Below, piece after piece: positions 51,648 to 62,775 of a DNA stretch of 64,000 nt. Position 1 is the stretch's first letter, and each line of letters starts with the position of its first letter. Where the stretch lies: NCBI GenBank assembly GCA_030770535.1, contig JASVEC010000018.1, forward strand, positions 310,001 through 374,000. Reading direction: 5' to 3'. The translations under genes and the position numbers were made by a program. This DNA comes from Batkoa obscura (taxonomy: Eukaryota; Entomophthoromycota; Entomophthoromycetes; Entomophthorales; Batkoaceae). Below the pieces are notes generated by a model that saw only the letters and a program-made list of their open reading frames with translations, was not told the origin of the DNA and searched no databases.

Positions 51648-52636
51648 TTAGAGATCAAAGATTTCTGGTAAAATTTCTGGAAGTTCTAAAATAGAAGATA
51701 TAGCTAAATGATCCCCATCTTGTTTAGGATTGTTCTTTCCTGTGACGAGGATGGTGGTCCAGCCTAATTGTTTGGCTGCATCTAAATTTTTCTTTGAATC
51801 ATCTGCAAAGAAACATAATGTTGGGAAATTGACTCTGGCTTCTTTCATCGCTTTTTCATATGCTGGAAGTTCTGGTTTACATGCAAAGTTGGGCTCAGTG
51901 TAATCGCAGTAAGTTACGCCTTCAAATAAATCTTCTATGCCTAAAATACGGAGTACTCTTTCAGCATGCTAAGGTTATGAATGGGTTAATGTATGTTTTT
52001 GTTAATAAAAAATAAAACTTACAATTTTATTAGCATTGGTAAAAGCCCAGCGTCTCATTTTGATTTTTAAAAGCATGTTCCTTAAATTTGGATCATATTT
52101 AAGTAAAGATTCAAGAGGTAAAGATTGGTCAACGTTTTCATCTAAGGAATTTGTCAATATTAAAGTAAAATAAACAAATAAAAGTATGTACCATAATGAA
52201 CTGGATCAATATCTAAAAGAGTTAAATTTTAGTTTGATTATTTAAATAAAAGCATATTAAACTTACCATGATGTTTAATAAAACCACGGATAGCAAGTCC
52301 ATATTCACGATAATAAGAATAAGAAATTTGTTCTACTTTGTCTTTTGGGAGTCCAATGAATTCGCCATATTGGGCTATCCTAAAAATTAATATAAATAAA
52401 AGCTCTATTATAGTACATCACAAATGTGAAGTATTTTAATGATCAATAGGAAGTACTTACTTTTTAGACATGATATCCGAAATACCAGAACTAATATCAT
52501 AAAGACAGTTATCAATATCAAAGAAAAAGATGGCATTATTATTTTTTAACCCAGTAGATAGAAATGGTACAGTTAAATTAGAATTAATAGTGCAAGCAGC
52601 AGCTGTAGTATTGATGAGATCAGAGGTAGTAAGCAT
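51648..52636 (-). CDS. HAD-family pyrimidine 5'-nucleotidase (Sdt1/Phm8 type)
   Basis: Five exons: 52636-52461, 52379-52267, 52212-52192 (21 nt), 52141-52023 and 51968-51648, giving 249 residues. All four introns are GT-AG. HAD motif 1 is FFFDIDNCLYD, with Asp40 as nucleophile and Asp42 as acid/base. Motif 2 is WAFTNANK. The lysine motif lies in CKPELPAYEKAM and motif 4 is CFFADDSKKNLDAAKQLGW. The cap-domain segment SYSYYREYGLAIRGF is characteristic of the Sdt1/Phm8 group. These enzymes dephosphorylate pyrimidine nucleotides (Sdt1) or nucleotide monophosphates and lysophosphatidate during starvation (Phm8) in the cytosol. The length is slightly below the yeast proteins (280-321). Which of the two functions applies cannot be told. 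Confidence 0.9.
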
Positions 52637-53698
52637 AGTTGCGATAAATTAAAGTATAAAATAAAAACAGAAAAGATATAAAATAGAAATAAAATTGATG
52701 GATATAAAAAATAGGAAAAAGCAAATAAGTGTATTTCTCATCCTTTATATACTTTTTTTTCCCAAATTTATTAATAATAGTTGATATTAGTCACCCCCTT
52801 ACCTGTCCCCAAACAGCCTAAAATTTAATACTGGATTTAAGTTCCATTTTTAAATGAAATTATCCTTTTCAAAAATAAACTTAGAAGTTTATTTTATTAA
52901 AATTAAACCAATCAGACTGTTTATTTAGCACCACGTTGATTTCATCGTTCTAAATTTGATCCTTTTTTACTAATCATCCGTTGTAAAATCCAAGCAATGA
53001 CATCATGTGTGAAAAAAGAGTGACTGTTTTTTTATATCAATATCGAAAATTATTTCCGTAGTTAAAGAATATTAAAGTTGTATAAACATAAAGTTGTGTC
53101 TTTTTTCCGGTTCATTTTACTTGATTATAAACATTTAATAGTTTATCCTAAATAAATTAATTGAATTAAATAATGAATTAAGCTTATTTTAATGTTTATT
53201 CTAGCTTAATATTAAATTTATAAACTATTAATTTATTGTTGCATATAATAATCCTTATTCAAAAGCTTAAGCTTTTTTAATTGCTTAAACCTCATCCTTT
53301 TATTTTTCAAGTCAAAATTCTAGATCATTTCTATTAAGTTTTATATAAACAACCATTTAAATATTATGGCTAATATATTACTATAAGTTTTATTTAGTAA
53401 TAAATTAAAACTTAATTTATTGAAAAAGAGGGTCTAATTATAGTTAACAAATGTATCAAAAATATAAAATTGATTTTATTAAAAAAATGAAAAATAGTTT
53501 TATATTTAATTTATTTCATAATACATATATAAACAAATTTATTGATTATCATAAATTAATTTCATTATTAAAATTATAAAAAGCAATTGTTTTATTAAAG
53601 GCATATTAGCCGCAGATCTTATTATTTATAAGCATAGCTTAAATACTATACTCTAAAGTCAATTATAAATAATAATTATTTAAAAACAATTGAATCAA
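52637..53698. other. Spacer, promoter of the nucleotidase gene and AT-rich DNA
   Basis: A TATATA-like stretch lies about 110-120 bp upstream of the nucleotidase ATG. A short minus-strand coding-like relic near 52945-53020 (THDVIAWILQRMISKKGSNL) resembles the one at 32272-32330. Otherwise nothing. Confidence 0.5.
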
Positions 53699-54115
53699 TT
53701 ACTTTTTAATAAAATAACATACAAGCACTAAAGTATCATTTACATTGTTATGCTTAAGTTTGCCAACTATTTTAAAAGTTCCCATTTCATCTTTTACTAA
53801 GTTATTCCAATCAAACTCCATCTGTTGATACTCTGCTATTAGATAATCCACTCTTTTTGTAGATTCTTGATCATATATTAAAAACTTAATATAACCCTCT
53901 TTTCTAATTAATACTTCAATTTTAGCTAATAGATTATAAATATAAGCAATACATCAATCAATGATATATAGATTACCATGAATCATTATAGCAATGATAT
54001 TTTCCTTATAAAAATAATGCTCGATTAATGGTGTTTGTAGCTTAAGTTGTAGTATTTGATGGATTGTATTGAATTTTTTGAGTTTGGCATCTCCAAAGTT
54101 CGAAAATTTGAGCAT
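53699..54115 (-). CDS. Small two-exon protein, possible OB fold
   Basis: Exons 54115-53977 and 53925-53699 join across a 51-nt GT-AG intron (GTAATC donor, CTATTAG acceptor) to 121 residues. Without the intron an in-frame TGA would break the frame, so its position and length support a real gene. The sequence starts MLKFSNFGDAKLKKFNTIHQ and has a predicted beta-rich middle: AKIEVLIRKEGYIKFLIYDQ followed by ...MGTFKIVGKLKHNNVNDTLV. Alternating strands and a late GxFKIVGKL strand resemble small OB-fold proteins of genome maintenance (RPA3, Ten1, Rmi2), but no signature is strong enough for a name. There is no signal peptide or membrane helix. Its nearest neighbours are the nucleotidase and SPC2 genes, both also on the minus strand. 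Confidence 0.65.
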
Positions 54116-55026
54116 TTTATAAAAATAGATGAATGAACTATTTAGTTTATAAACATAATGTTACAATGCATTTTAACAACCTTTTAATTTAATATAATGT
54201 AATATGTTAATAGTAGTATGTTTATGCAATTAACATAAATGCATTAAAAACATTGCTGCATTTTATAAAATAACATGATGTTTTTATATTGTAAAATAAA
54301 ATAAAATTACATGTGTAATTCTAGTGATGATAGCTATAACAATAAAGCGAACTTATTATATTTTTTATTTTTATCATGTTCCTTTATCATTTTTTAAATA
54401 TTTTGTCCCATTTTTGTATAAATTTAATTTTTATAAAATATAAAGCAGATCTTTAGTGTTAGTTTATATAGAAAATTAAACTAAAAGTATTAATATATTC
54501 TAATGAAGAGTATACTGGAAAAAGAAGGAATTATTTAAAGACGAAAAAAATAAAAGTTGATCTATTTAGAATGGGAGTAAAGAAATGCTCTTTAAACAAT
54601 AGATCTTTTGAAATGCCCCAAGGTCATTAAGTATAAAGTTGAAGAAGGTTGTTTTATAACCGACTTCTTTCATTTGAGGGAAGAGCGAAGAAGATAACAG
54701 AAGTAGAATATGGCAATACTTTTTTGTATGAGGCAGTTATAAAGAAAGTTAGAATCTACAATAGAAATAAAATGACTAAATTTTTAGTATTTCAAAAATC
54801 ACTGTTCATTCAGCATTTATTGACTTGATAATAAATAAACAGAAATGAGAGATATGGTTAGAAACCTAAAATTACTACAAACTAAAGGTTATATGTTTAT
54901 TAAATCTTTGTTATCTTCCTTTTTTTAAAAGTACGTTATTTTCAATAATAAAATAAATAGACGTAGAATGAAAAATAATAAGAATGTCGTCTTTTTCATA
55001 CTCATTGCCCATTTTTAGCGCAATAG

Positions 55027-55117
55027 TAGAGATGTTTTTTTTCACTTTCTCCATTTTAGGTACTATTTGAACAAAAGCTTATTAGCAAGATTCTTAAAAA
55101 GATATATCCCCAAATTT
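55027..55117 (-). mobile_element. MITE-A copy, worn and shortened
   Basis: Minus orientation, TAGAGATGTTTTTTTTCAC to AAAGATATATCCCCAAAT. Confidence 0.7.
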
Positions 55118-55337
55118 TGAAAAAATTTTCGGCAAATATTCTTTGATAAAAAAACATATCTGTAAAAAATTCATTACTATTTTATATTTCAAATAATGAT
55201 TTTATTTTATATAAAAATTAATATACCAAAAAATAATAATAGATATATAAAGTACTTCATTTGTTTATATGGAACGCTGTTAAAAAATTATTTATTTAAC
55301 TTAAAGAACACACACTAAACTTACAACTTTAATCAAT

Positions 55338-55438
55338 ATATGGGGATGTTTTTTTCATCACTTTTTCCATCTTTTAAGCGCTATTTGAGTGGAAAAACTG
55401 TTAGTAAAATTCTTAAACACAAAAAAACATCCTCATGT
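55338..55438 (-). mobile_element. MITE-A copy
   Basis: Minus orientation, ATATGGGGATGTTTTTTTCA to AAAAACATCCTCATGT. Confidence 0.85.
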
Positions 55439-55737
55439 CATCATCATTTAATAACACAGAGTCCTTTTTTATAACAAGTTTAGTATTACTGTTTATAAAT
55501 CACAATATAAGGTAATAGTATAGCTATATTATGACACAAACAAATGCAAGTAAACAATATATATATCAAATCACTTAACTTATTTAACTACTTATTTTAA
55601 TATATTTTAATTCAAGGAGTGTAGTTTCCTTTTATACAAAAACTAAGATACAAAATCAAGCCATATAAAATAATCTATATTGCTAAAACGATAAAAGAAT
55701 AAAAAAGTTGAAAAAAAGTGTAAATAAACAATAGGAA

Positions 55738-56467
55738 TCATTCATTTTTATCTTCACGATCCAATTGATTTAAAAGGCCATCTAATTTAGCATGAAAATG
55801 GGATTGAGATAATTTACCTTGATCATCAAAAAAAGTAGCAAAATTCCAAGTTTCAGTTACTTTTTTGAATTTTGGTTGTTCTGGTAAAGAATCTGGAAAC
55901 TCATAAACGAAGGATACTTCATAAAGTGGTTGGCCTCCTGCATCTACTTTATGATGAGATTTGAAGGCATATTCTCCCTAAAAAATGATAAAAAAGATTT
56001 TAATTAAGTTATTATTAAATACGTATTCTTTTAAATTACCTCTTTCCCAGGTTTTTTACCAAGATATACTGTTTTCCCTTGCATAAAATAAGTCCATAAA
56101 AACATAAATCCAGAAATTATAAAATAGCTAGTTAATCCCTATTACTATCTTGTAAATCTAAAAACAAATAAAAACTTACGAGCTACTTGAAAACAAGGAT
56201 ACATAACGAACTGTTTTAAACTCTTTCTTATAAGTTAATAAAAAATCAGCCAATGCTATAATGGCTCCAAGGTATCCAAATATTAACTTCATATCAACAA
56301 ACATATGATTCTCAACCCATCCTTTAGAGGTATAATACTATAATTCTATGTTTAATTGAGTGACTTTCTTTACATTATTAAATTACTCTTGCTACTTCTT
56401 CATCAGCTGCCACCTTAAGATCCAATAGATTATATTTTTCGACTGGCTTAATTTCTATATCACTCAT
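55738..56467 (-). CDS. SPC2: Signal peptidase complex subunit 2
   Basis: Exons 56467-56387, 56337-56180, 56127-56040 and 55977-55738 give 188 residues. Features match SPC25/Spc2: a short cytosolic N-terminus (YNLLDLKVAADEEVAR), DMKLIFGYLGAIIALADFLL as the first membrane segment, YFIISGFMFLWTYFMQGKTV as the second, then a cytosolic C-terminal domain with YEVSFVYEFPDSLPEQP. Spc2 is a non-catalytic part of the ER signal peptidase complex and contacts the Sec61 channel. The ATG at 56467 is the simplest start; an alternative upstream ATG could join through a 59-nt intron ending GATATAG and change only the first residues. The gene is divergent from TIM54, with 224 bp between start codons. Confidence 0.9.
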
Positions 56468-56691
56468 CAATTCATCATTCTTATATTATTATTAATATAG
56501 TTATTTATTTTACCTTCCATCTTTAATAATAATTTAACAAAAGTTCTCTTTTTCTCAACTTATTTATCTTCTACATCACTAAAATCCATGAATCTCATTT
56601 GTTAAAATTTCCAACAAATTAAAAATAGCAATCCAATTTATTTCATTTACAGTTTTTAAAAAATAGCAATTTTCAAACATCAATCCTTAAT

Positions 56692-57710
56692 ATGGAAGCA
56701 ATAAGAAAGAACTTGCCATCCCGTAACACATCGATTTTTTTCAGTATTGTATTTGGTCTGATAGCTTTAAAACAATATGATAAAAGAGAATGTATTAATC
56801 AACGTCAATCACTTTCTTCAGTAGTAAATTATTTAGCTGAAAGGCCATTAGAGTATAACCAATCACCTGACAAATATGTTATCTTTTTACATTCACCTGA
56901 GAATGAATTAGACGCTTATTATAAAGCTAAAGAATATTTTAATAGTTATATAAAAGTAAGTTTTTTTTGAAATTCATACTATAATTTAGTTTAATAATAT
57001 ATATAATCTATTAGCCAGTATGGGATGCGGCAGCTATTGATTATGATATTGTCATGGAAAAAGATGGTGGTGAGATCCAGAGATATGTTTATGAAGAAAT
57101 TAAAAAGATGCGATTACAACCAAATGGAGTCAATTTAATCGATAAAGAAGGCTCGCCTATCCTTGGTTGGGTAGCACTTGGTAAAGAAGCATTTGGTAAG
57201 TTATTATCAGGAATACATGATGGAGCTAGCGTATTTGATCCAAACATTGAAATTGGTAGAATCGAAGAAGAAGAAGTACAAACTTTAGACCAACTTGAAG
57301 AAAAAAAAGAAAAAAAAGTAGAAAAACCAAAAGTTATACCAGCTCAACAGATTACTAGCTTACTTACTAAAGACACACCAAGGAAAGATATTGAAGTACC
57401 AAATACATTACCTAGTTTAGGTTACATTCGTTTTCATCATTATATCGGGTTTACAAGTACTCCTTTGAGAATTTTTGAATGGTTTATGGATCGTAAATAT
57501 GTCAAAGATATTGGTCAAGAAGCTACTGTTCCTTTAATTGGTAATGTTAAACAACTAAATTTACCAGGAGATTATTTCGAGTATTCAAAGAGAGATTTGA
57601 GAAGTAAAAAAATACCCCAAATTAAAAAAGAAGACTTGGAGTTCGTTAAGGAATTAGATGGAAAAGTTAATATATATTGTAACGATGAAGCTAAAGCTGA
57701 GCAAAATTAA
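56692..57710 (+). CDS. TIM54: Mitochondrial inner membrane import subunit Tim54
   Basis: Exons 56692-56955 and 57015-57710 give 319 residues. A basic N-terminus and membrane helix (TSIFFSIVFGLIALKQYDKR) precede an intermembrane-space domain with YVIFLHSPENELDAYYKA, PVWDAAAIDYDIVMEKDGGE, IHDGASVFDPNIEIGR and FHHYIGFTSTPLRIFEWFMD. Tim54 is a fungal subunit of the TIM22 complex, which inserts carrier proteins into the inner membrane, and also helps assemble Yme1. The yeast protein is longer (478), but basal fungal homologues are commonly shorter. A decayed copy of this gene with its upstream region lies at 58085-58980. Confidence 0.88.
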
Positions 57711-58084
57711 AATAGATTAGAAGTTGATTAAGAAGGTTTATCATATTTTATTTTATTTTTAATTGGGTCTGTATTGTACATAGGTAGCTTTTTATTTTAT
57801 TATTACTTTATTTATACAATCAAGAGTTAGAGTATTTTGATTTAATTATAGTTTATTTTAATAGTAAATTATATTAAAATGAATTTAAATATAATTATAC
57901 GATTCTAAAAGCAATAATTTTTTCAACTAATTATATTTTTAATTATAAGCTCAATTTCTATTTATCAAACATACAAAGCAATACTAGTAATTAAAATTTT
58001 CCTGTTTTTTATTGTTTCATATAATACAATATTGATAAACAAGTATCCAACTTTATTTATTGAATATGATTATCATTAAAAGAG

Positions 58085-58980
58085 CTCATCTTTTCAATTA
58101 TAGTATCACCTTATCTTTTATAGCACTAAAATCCATGGATTCCATTTGGTAAATTAAATCAAAAATTTTAATAATGATTCAATTTATTTTATTAGCCATT
58201 TCCTTTTAAGAAATACCATTTCAAAAGTAATATATATTCTGTTCAATTTGTAACTATGGAGGAAGAGATTCTAGACTTATACTATATTTTATGCTCTATG
58301 ACAGATGAATAATTTAAAATAATTCAACAAGATATATATAACAACTTGGATGAAATATTAAGGCCAGCTTTTTACTATGTAAAAGATAAATTTATCAATG
58401 CTAATTATAATGAAATATTATCAGATACGAAAAACCTTAATAATATAGAATGTCAAATAGAGTTGTATTTTTAATAGAAAATAAAAGCATAGATGAAGTT
58501 ATCATTTTAGTTAATAATGAAAGCAATATTTTGATATTTAAATCCGGACATGAAACTATGGTAGAGATAGCTTTACATATAACTACTAGTAATTTGTCTA
58601 TTGATGATATACTTGATAAAGTAAAGGATGGATGGTATTAAAAAATACATATTAACTTCAAAACTTAATCCTCCATATCAAAGCAATAAAGAAGAACCCA
58701 CAACCATCTAATATGACTACATTTTTCAGTATTATGTTCAGCCTTATAACTTTAAAACAATACCATAAAAGAGAATTTATCAATCAATAGCAATTGCTTT
58801 CTTCTGTAAACTATCTCGATAAAAGACCTTTATAAATAGTCAACCAGGTTTACCAAGAAAAAATATTGAAGTATCAACTATAATACCTAGTTTAGACTAT
58901 ATTTGTTTTCACTGTTTATTGGATTTACAAGTACTCTTTTAGAGGTTTTCGAATATTTTATGAACCTTAATAAATGACTA
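58085..58980 (+). pseudogene. Decayed TIM54 copy including its upstream region
   Basis: Segment 58085-58255 resembles the TIM54/SPC2 intergenic region (56530-56690), for example CACTAAAATCCATGGATTCC against CACTAAAATCCATGAATCTC. After an inserted block (58257-58660) the similarity resumes with the TIM54 start: TTTTTCAGTATTATGTTCAG against TTTTTCAGTATTGTATTTGG. It then jumps to the later part (PRKNIEVSTIIPSLDYICFH corresponds to PRKDIEVPNTLPSLGYIRFH), so most of the middle is missing. Several stops and frame changes are present. Confidence 0.85.
58257..58641 (+). other. Coding-like block inside the TIM54 pseudogene
   Basis: One frame from the ATG at 58257 reads MEEEILDLYYILCSMTDE, a stop, then FKIIQQDIYNNLDEILRPAF and on to NNIECQIELYF. 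A second frame, from the ATG at 58450, gives 63 codons (MSNRVVFLIENKSIDEVIIL ... DDILDKVKDGWY). The two overlap in different frames. This could be one damaged small gene that came with the rearrangement. No family is recognised. Confidence 0.3.
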
Positions 58981-59849
58981 TGGTGCTTTTATTAATTTAA
59001 AGTTATTATAAAAAATAGAGTCTCTTTTTATTTGTAAATTGTAAAGTTATCGCAATTTTTATAGGATTAAATAAAAATAGATAATATCTATACTTTTTTG
59101 TAAAATAAAACTAACAATAGTACAGTATAACAGACCTGGTCCAAGTCACAAGGATTTGAAAGCTGTTAGGAAGCTTGAGTATTTTCCAAGTGTGGTTTTA
59201 TTATTCAAGATACAAAATTTGAGCTAAGAAAATTTTAAGCAAATTGCATCCAAAACTATAATTCAACAATTGCTATTTTTAGTAATCCAGCTCAAAGCAA
59301 TTATTAAAAAAGTAAGGAATTTAACTTATAATTTTTTCGACTAACTTCATTTAAATCGAATTAACATATAAAACAATATAATGATATATGCATATATTAT
59401 TTACTTTTTTACTTTTCCTATATGACTTTTTTATATTTAATTAAAACTCCGAATATAAAGCAAGGCTATATTAATTTGATTTGTTGAATATAATCAAAAT
59501 AAATGTATGAACTTTCTACTAACATTTTCGTTTTTTAGCTTTTAGGATCTAAATAATTTGTTAATAAAATTAAATTCAGAATGTTAATTTAATGCCTGTT
59601 TAAACTCAATCACTTGAAAGGTAGACCATTCTTCAATCGAAATTAATTGACTCAGAACTTTTGAATAATTGTTTTATAAATTAGTCTATAAAATTTCAGA
59701 GTTAGGTCATGATGAAGATTGCTCAGAACTTCAAATTTCAAATAATTGGTTATTGAGTTAACTCAGCTTTTTAAGGTTTTTTCAAAACTTGATAATTTTA
59801 GTTCAAATCTGTTATAATTTAAATACTCTATAAGATTTTCCATTGTAAT

Positions 59850-59953
59850 ATATGAGGATGTATTTTTGTTTAAGAATTTTACTAACAAATTTTCCGCTTA
59901 AATAGCGCTTAAAAGGTGGAAAAAGTAATGAAATCAAAAAATCATCCCCATAT
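59850..59953 (+). mobile_element. MITE-A copy
   Basis: Plus orientation, ATATGAGGATGTATTTTTGT to AAAAATCATCCCCATAT. Confidence 0.86.
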
Positions 59954-60366
59954 TATAACCAGAACGCAAGTAATTAAAGTAAAAGAAGATGAATTAAAGG
60001 TCCTTCTATTATAGCACTTTATAGTAAATTGCGTAATAACTAGAACATGGACAGTTCAAAGAGCTCTTTTAATGAACATTTATTACTTAATCACTATATA
60101 AGTAACCATTACTAATTTAACAAGCAATTATTATTATCTCAATTATGTCTAATTTTACATAAAGTATACTAAATTTCTACAATTATCTAAACTCAACAAT
60201 CCAAACATAGGTTCTTAAAACTTTCCAGCATAATTGAAATTTCTGAATAATATTTACCAATCAAAATCATTGAACTAGGGTCTCAATCAATTGCACATTT
60301 TAAGCAAAACTATAAAAACAAAACAAATCACTTTCAAAACAAAATTAATAATTTTTTATAACAAAA

Positions 60367-61230
60367 ATGAATCCTAACAATCCCAATCGAAATGATGGTT
60401 ATGGTGTATATGAACCTATACCACAACATGTTAATCCACCAGGCTATTCTGAGTCTAATACAAATACTAAAAAGTATAATTCATCACAACCTAACGATTA
60501 TGTTGACTATCCACAAACTAATGTCAATAACAGCAGTGCTCCAAGTGCTGATGATTTTTTATATGGTTCATCAGTAGCCGATTGCGATATCAGTATCCGA
60601 CACGCCTTTATATTTAAAGTATATTCTATTTTAACCGTTCAATTATTAGCTACTGCTTTTTTCAGTATATTATTTTCTTCTGTAAACTCAATTCAATTAT
60701 TTTTATTTCGAAATGTATGGATAGTTTATGTATCAATGGGATTAACCATTGTAAATATGATTTTGCTTTTATGGAAACGTCATAGCTATCCTTTGAACTT
60801 TGCATTATTGAGTAGTTTTACAATATTGGAAAGTGTGGGTTTAGGGGTAACTATTTCATTTTATAGTCAATTGGTAGTACTACAGGCCTTAATATTAACC
60901 CTTGGTATTTTTATTGTATTAACATTAATTGCTTTACAATCCAAATACGATTTTACTAGCTGGCAACCATATCTTGGTGTTGCACTTTGGATTGTTATAT
61001 TATTATCGTTTGTTCAGATTTTCTTCCCATTTGGTTCTACTTTTGAATTATTTATTGCTATTGGTACTGCTATCTTGTTTTGTGGCTATATTTTAGTCGA
61101 TACTCATATGCTTATGAGTCGACTTAATCCAGATGAATATATTGTGGCTTCAGTAGAACTTTATTTGGATATTCTTAATTTATTTTTGGCTATATTAAGG
61201 ATTCTTGGATCTTCTAATGATAGGGATTAA
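60367..61230 (+). CDS. Bax inhibitor-1 / Lifeguard (TMBIM) family membrane protein
   Basis: 287 residues, no intron. The N-terminal 70 residues are polar and Asn/Pro/Tyr-rich (MNPNNPNRNDGYGVYEPIPQ). Seven hydrophobic segments then follow. Family marks are ISIRHAFIFKVYSILTVQLL before helix 1, TSWQPYLGVALW in the middle, and the C-terminal signature VDTHMLMSRLNPDEYIVASV with YLDILNLFLAILRIL. TMBIM proteins sit in ER, Golgi or vacuole membranes and act as pH-sensitive calcium leaks that temper stress and cell death; the yeast relative is Bxi1/Ybh3. The Asp in VDTHM is one of the conserved pair that forms the di-aspartyl pH sensor. The proline-rich cytosolic tail is typical of the Lifeguard branch. 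Confidence 0.93.
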   Translation: MNPNNPNRNDGYGVYEPIPQHVNPPGYSESNTNTKKYNSSQPNDYVDYPQTNVNNSSAPSADDFLYGSSVADCDISIRHAFIFKVYSILTVQLLATAFFSILFSSVNSIQLFLFRNVWIVYVSMGLTIVNMILLLWKRHSYPLNFALLSSFTILESVGLGVTISFYSQLVVLQALILTLGIFIVLTLIALQSKYDFTSWQPYLGVALWIVILLSFVQIFFPFGSTFELFIAIGTAILFCGYILVDTHMLMSRLNPDEYIVASVELYLDILNLFLAILRILGSSNDRD

Positions 61231-61423
61231 TAAGTAGTATTAGTTTATTAAAGTATCATTTTTATGCTTATTTGTATCATTTTATTTTATAATTTTTATT
61301 CTGTTTTTTAAACTAGTTGCATAAATTAATTATAATTAAGTAGTATTCTTTTGCAATGACTTCTAAAAATAAACTTTTGAATTTTAAATTATTACTTTTC
61401 TGCCTTTTTGACTGAAATCAAAA

Positions 61424-62576
61424 ATGACCATTTCAACTAGCAATAATCAAGAAACAATAACATCTAGGTCTGTTACAGGAGGTAAGTCACATCTCATATT
61501 AAAAGTAACAAATTGAGCACTCAGCCATAATTTTAAAAGAATCCGACAGTGGTATCATTGATCTCAGCAATCACAGTTCCATTCCTTATAGGGAAGGTTT
61601 TATGAAATATCGAAATTCAATAACAAAAGAAACTTTAAGGGCTCATTTAAGTCAATTAACTTCATCTTCTTCCAACAACGCTTCAATTAAAGAAACTATA
61701 AAACCTAGTCAATATGGAGAATATAGTAGGAATCGAACCTTTTTTGGCTCAACCGTAGTATCTAAAAATGAACTTTTGGATCCATTTGAAAAGAAAGAAG
61801 GAATGGGAGGAGTGAAAGAAGAGATAAAAGAAAATAAATTAATGAAAGGAGAAGAATTTTTATCATTTGAAAAAGGTAATTAATAGATATTAGAATAAAG
61901 TCTTTATTATTGATATTGATTTATTAGTATTTGAAGAAAGAAAATTGAAATTATCTCAATTAGATAAAAAAGAAGAAGTTAAATTAAAAGTTATTGACCC
62001 TAAATTAAAATATTTAATTATTGGTTATATATTGATTATTTTATTTAGTGTATTAAAAGCAAGTTGGTGGTAAGTGAAATGAATTAGTTATTATTGTTAT
62101 TACTAATTATATTGTTATTTATATTATTATTTATATCAATAATATATTATTTTTAGTTACCTTAGTTCTAATAATACTAAATGCATTGATGGGCCATTTT
62201 ATACTGGTAAGGAAAAATTATTATTTATACTGGAATTGAAAATAATGATAATTAATATTTTATTTATATATTAGTTATATTATTATTCTTATTTTACCCA
62301 TTTTTATTATTGTATGTTCAAGGTTACTTTGAATTACAAAATTTAAAAAAATTATACCCATTTTTATTTGGCAGTAAGTGATTGATTTATCTTTTGTATT
62401 GAGAAATTAATCTTTTATTTTATTTATAGAACCTAAATTAGAAATAGTTAAAAAAGAACCTAGTGAAAATGGTAAGTATTGAAACATTTATTAAGATAAA
62501 TATTTTTAATTTTATTTTAGAAAAAATAATTGCTAATTCCAAATCTTTAAATGCCTATTTTAAAAATCCAGTATAA
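61424..62576 (+). CDS. Two-TM protein of unknown function, seven exons
   Basis: Exons 61424-61481, 61540-61875, 61928-62069, 62157-62206, 62275-62373, 62430-62471 and 62521-62576 join in frame to 260 residues, with every intron GT-AG. Residues 1-145 are soluble and Ser/Lys-rich (GEFMKYRNSI-like start REGFMKYRNSITKETLRAHL). Then come VIDPKLKYLIIGYILIILFS (first TM) and a short Cys-containing lumenal loop (WWCYLSSNNTKCIDGPFY). Next is TVILLFLFYPFLLLYVQGYF (second TM) and a basic C-terminal tail ending NAYFKNPV. The hairpin plan is like that of Spo7/CNEP1R1-type regulatory subunits, but I see no diagnostic motif, so no name is given. It lies 200 bp from the 3' end of its convergent neighbour. 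Confidence 0.75.
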
Positions 62577-62775
62577 ATATTAATTAAAACATAAAAAACA
62601 AAATGTTTTTTTTTTAGAAATCTATATTCTATTCTACTCCATTCTATTGATTAATATTTATTAATAAATATTATATGAAAAAGTTGAATTTCAATAGAAA
62701 GATATCAAATAGTTTTATTAAACTTCAAAATAAAAAACTAATAATCGAACTTTATCTTAATCCTTTTCTCTTTTT

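Larger units (their letters stand above)
54116..55737. other. Spacer with two MITE-A copies
   Basis: AT-rich; MITE-A at 55027-55117 (worn) and 55338-55438. A loosely coding-like patch near 54490-54720 (+) has too many stops to call. Confidence 0.55.
57711..60366. other. Spacer with a decayed TIM54 copy and one MITE-A
   Basis: Holds the TIM54-derived pseudogene (58085-58980) with a foreign segment in it, and a MITE-A copy at 59850-59953. The last few hundred bases are the promoter region of the Bax-inhibitor gene. Otherwise AT-rich with nothing visible. Confidence 0.6.

Noticed and set aside
54490-54720. Slightly GC-richer plus-strand patch with protein-like words.
   Set aside because: Too many stops in every frame and no splice model works.
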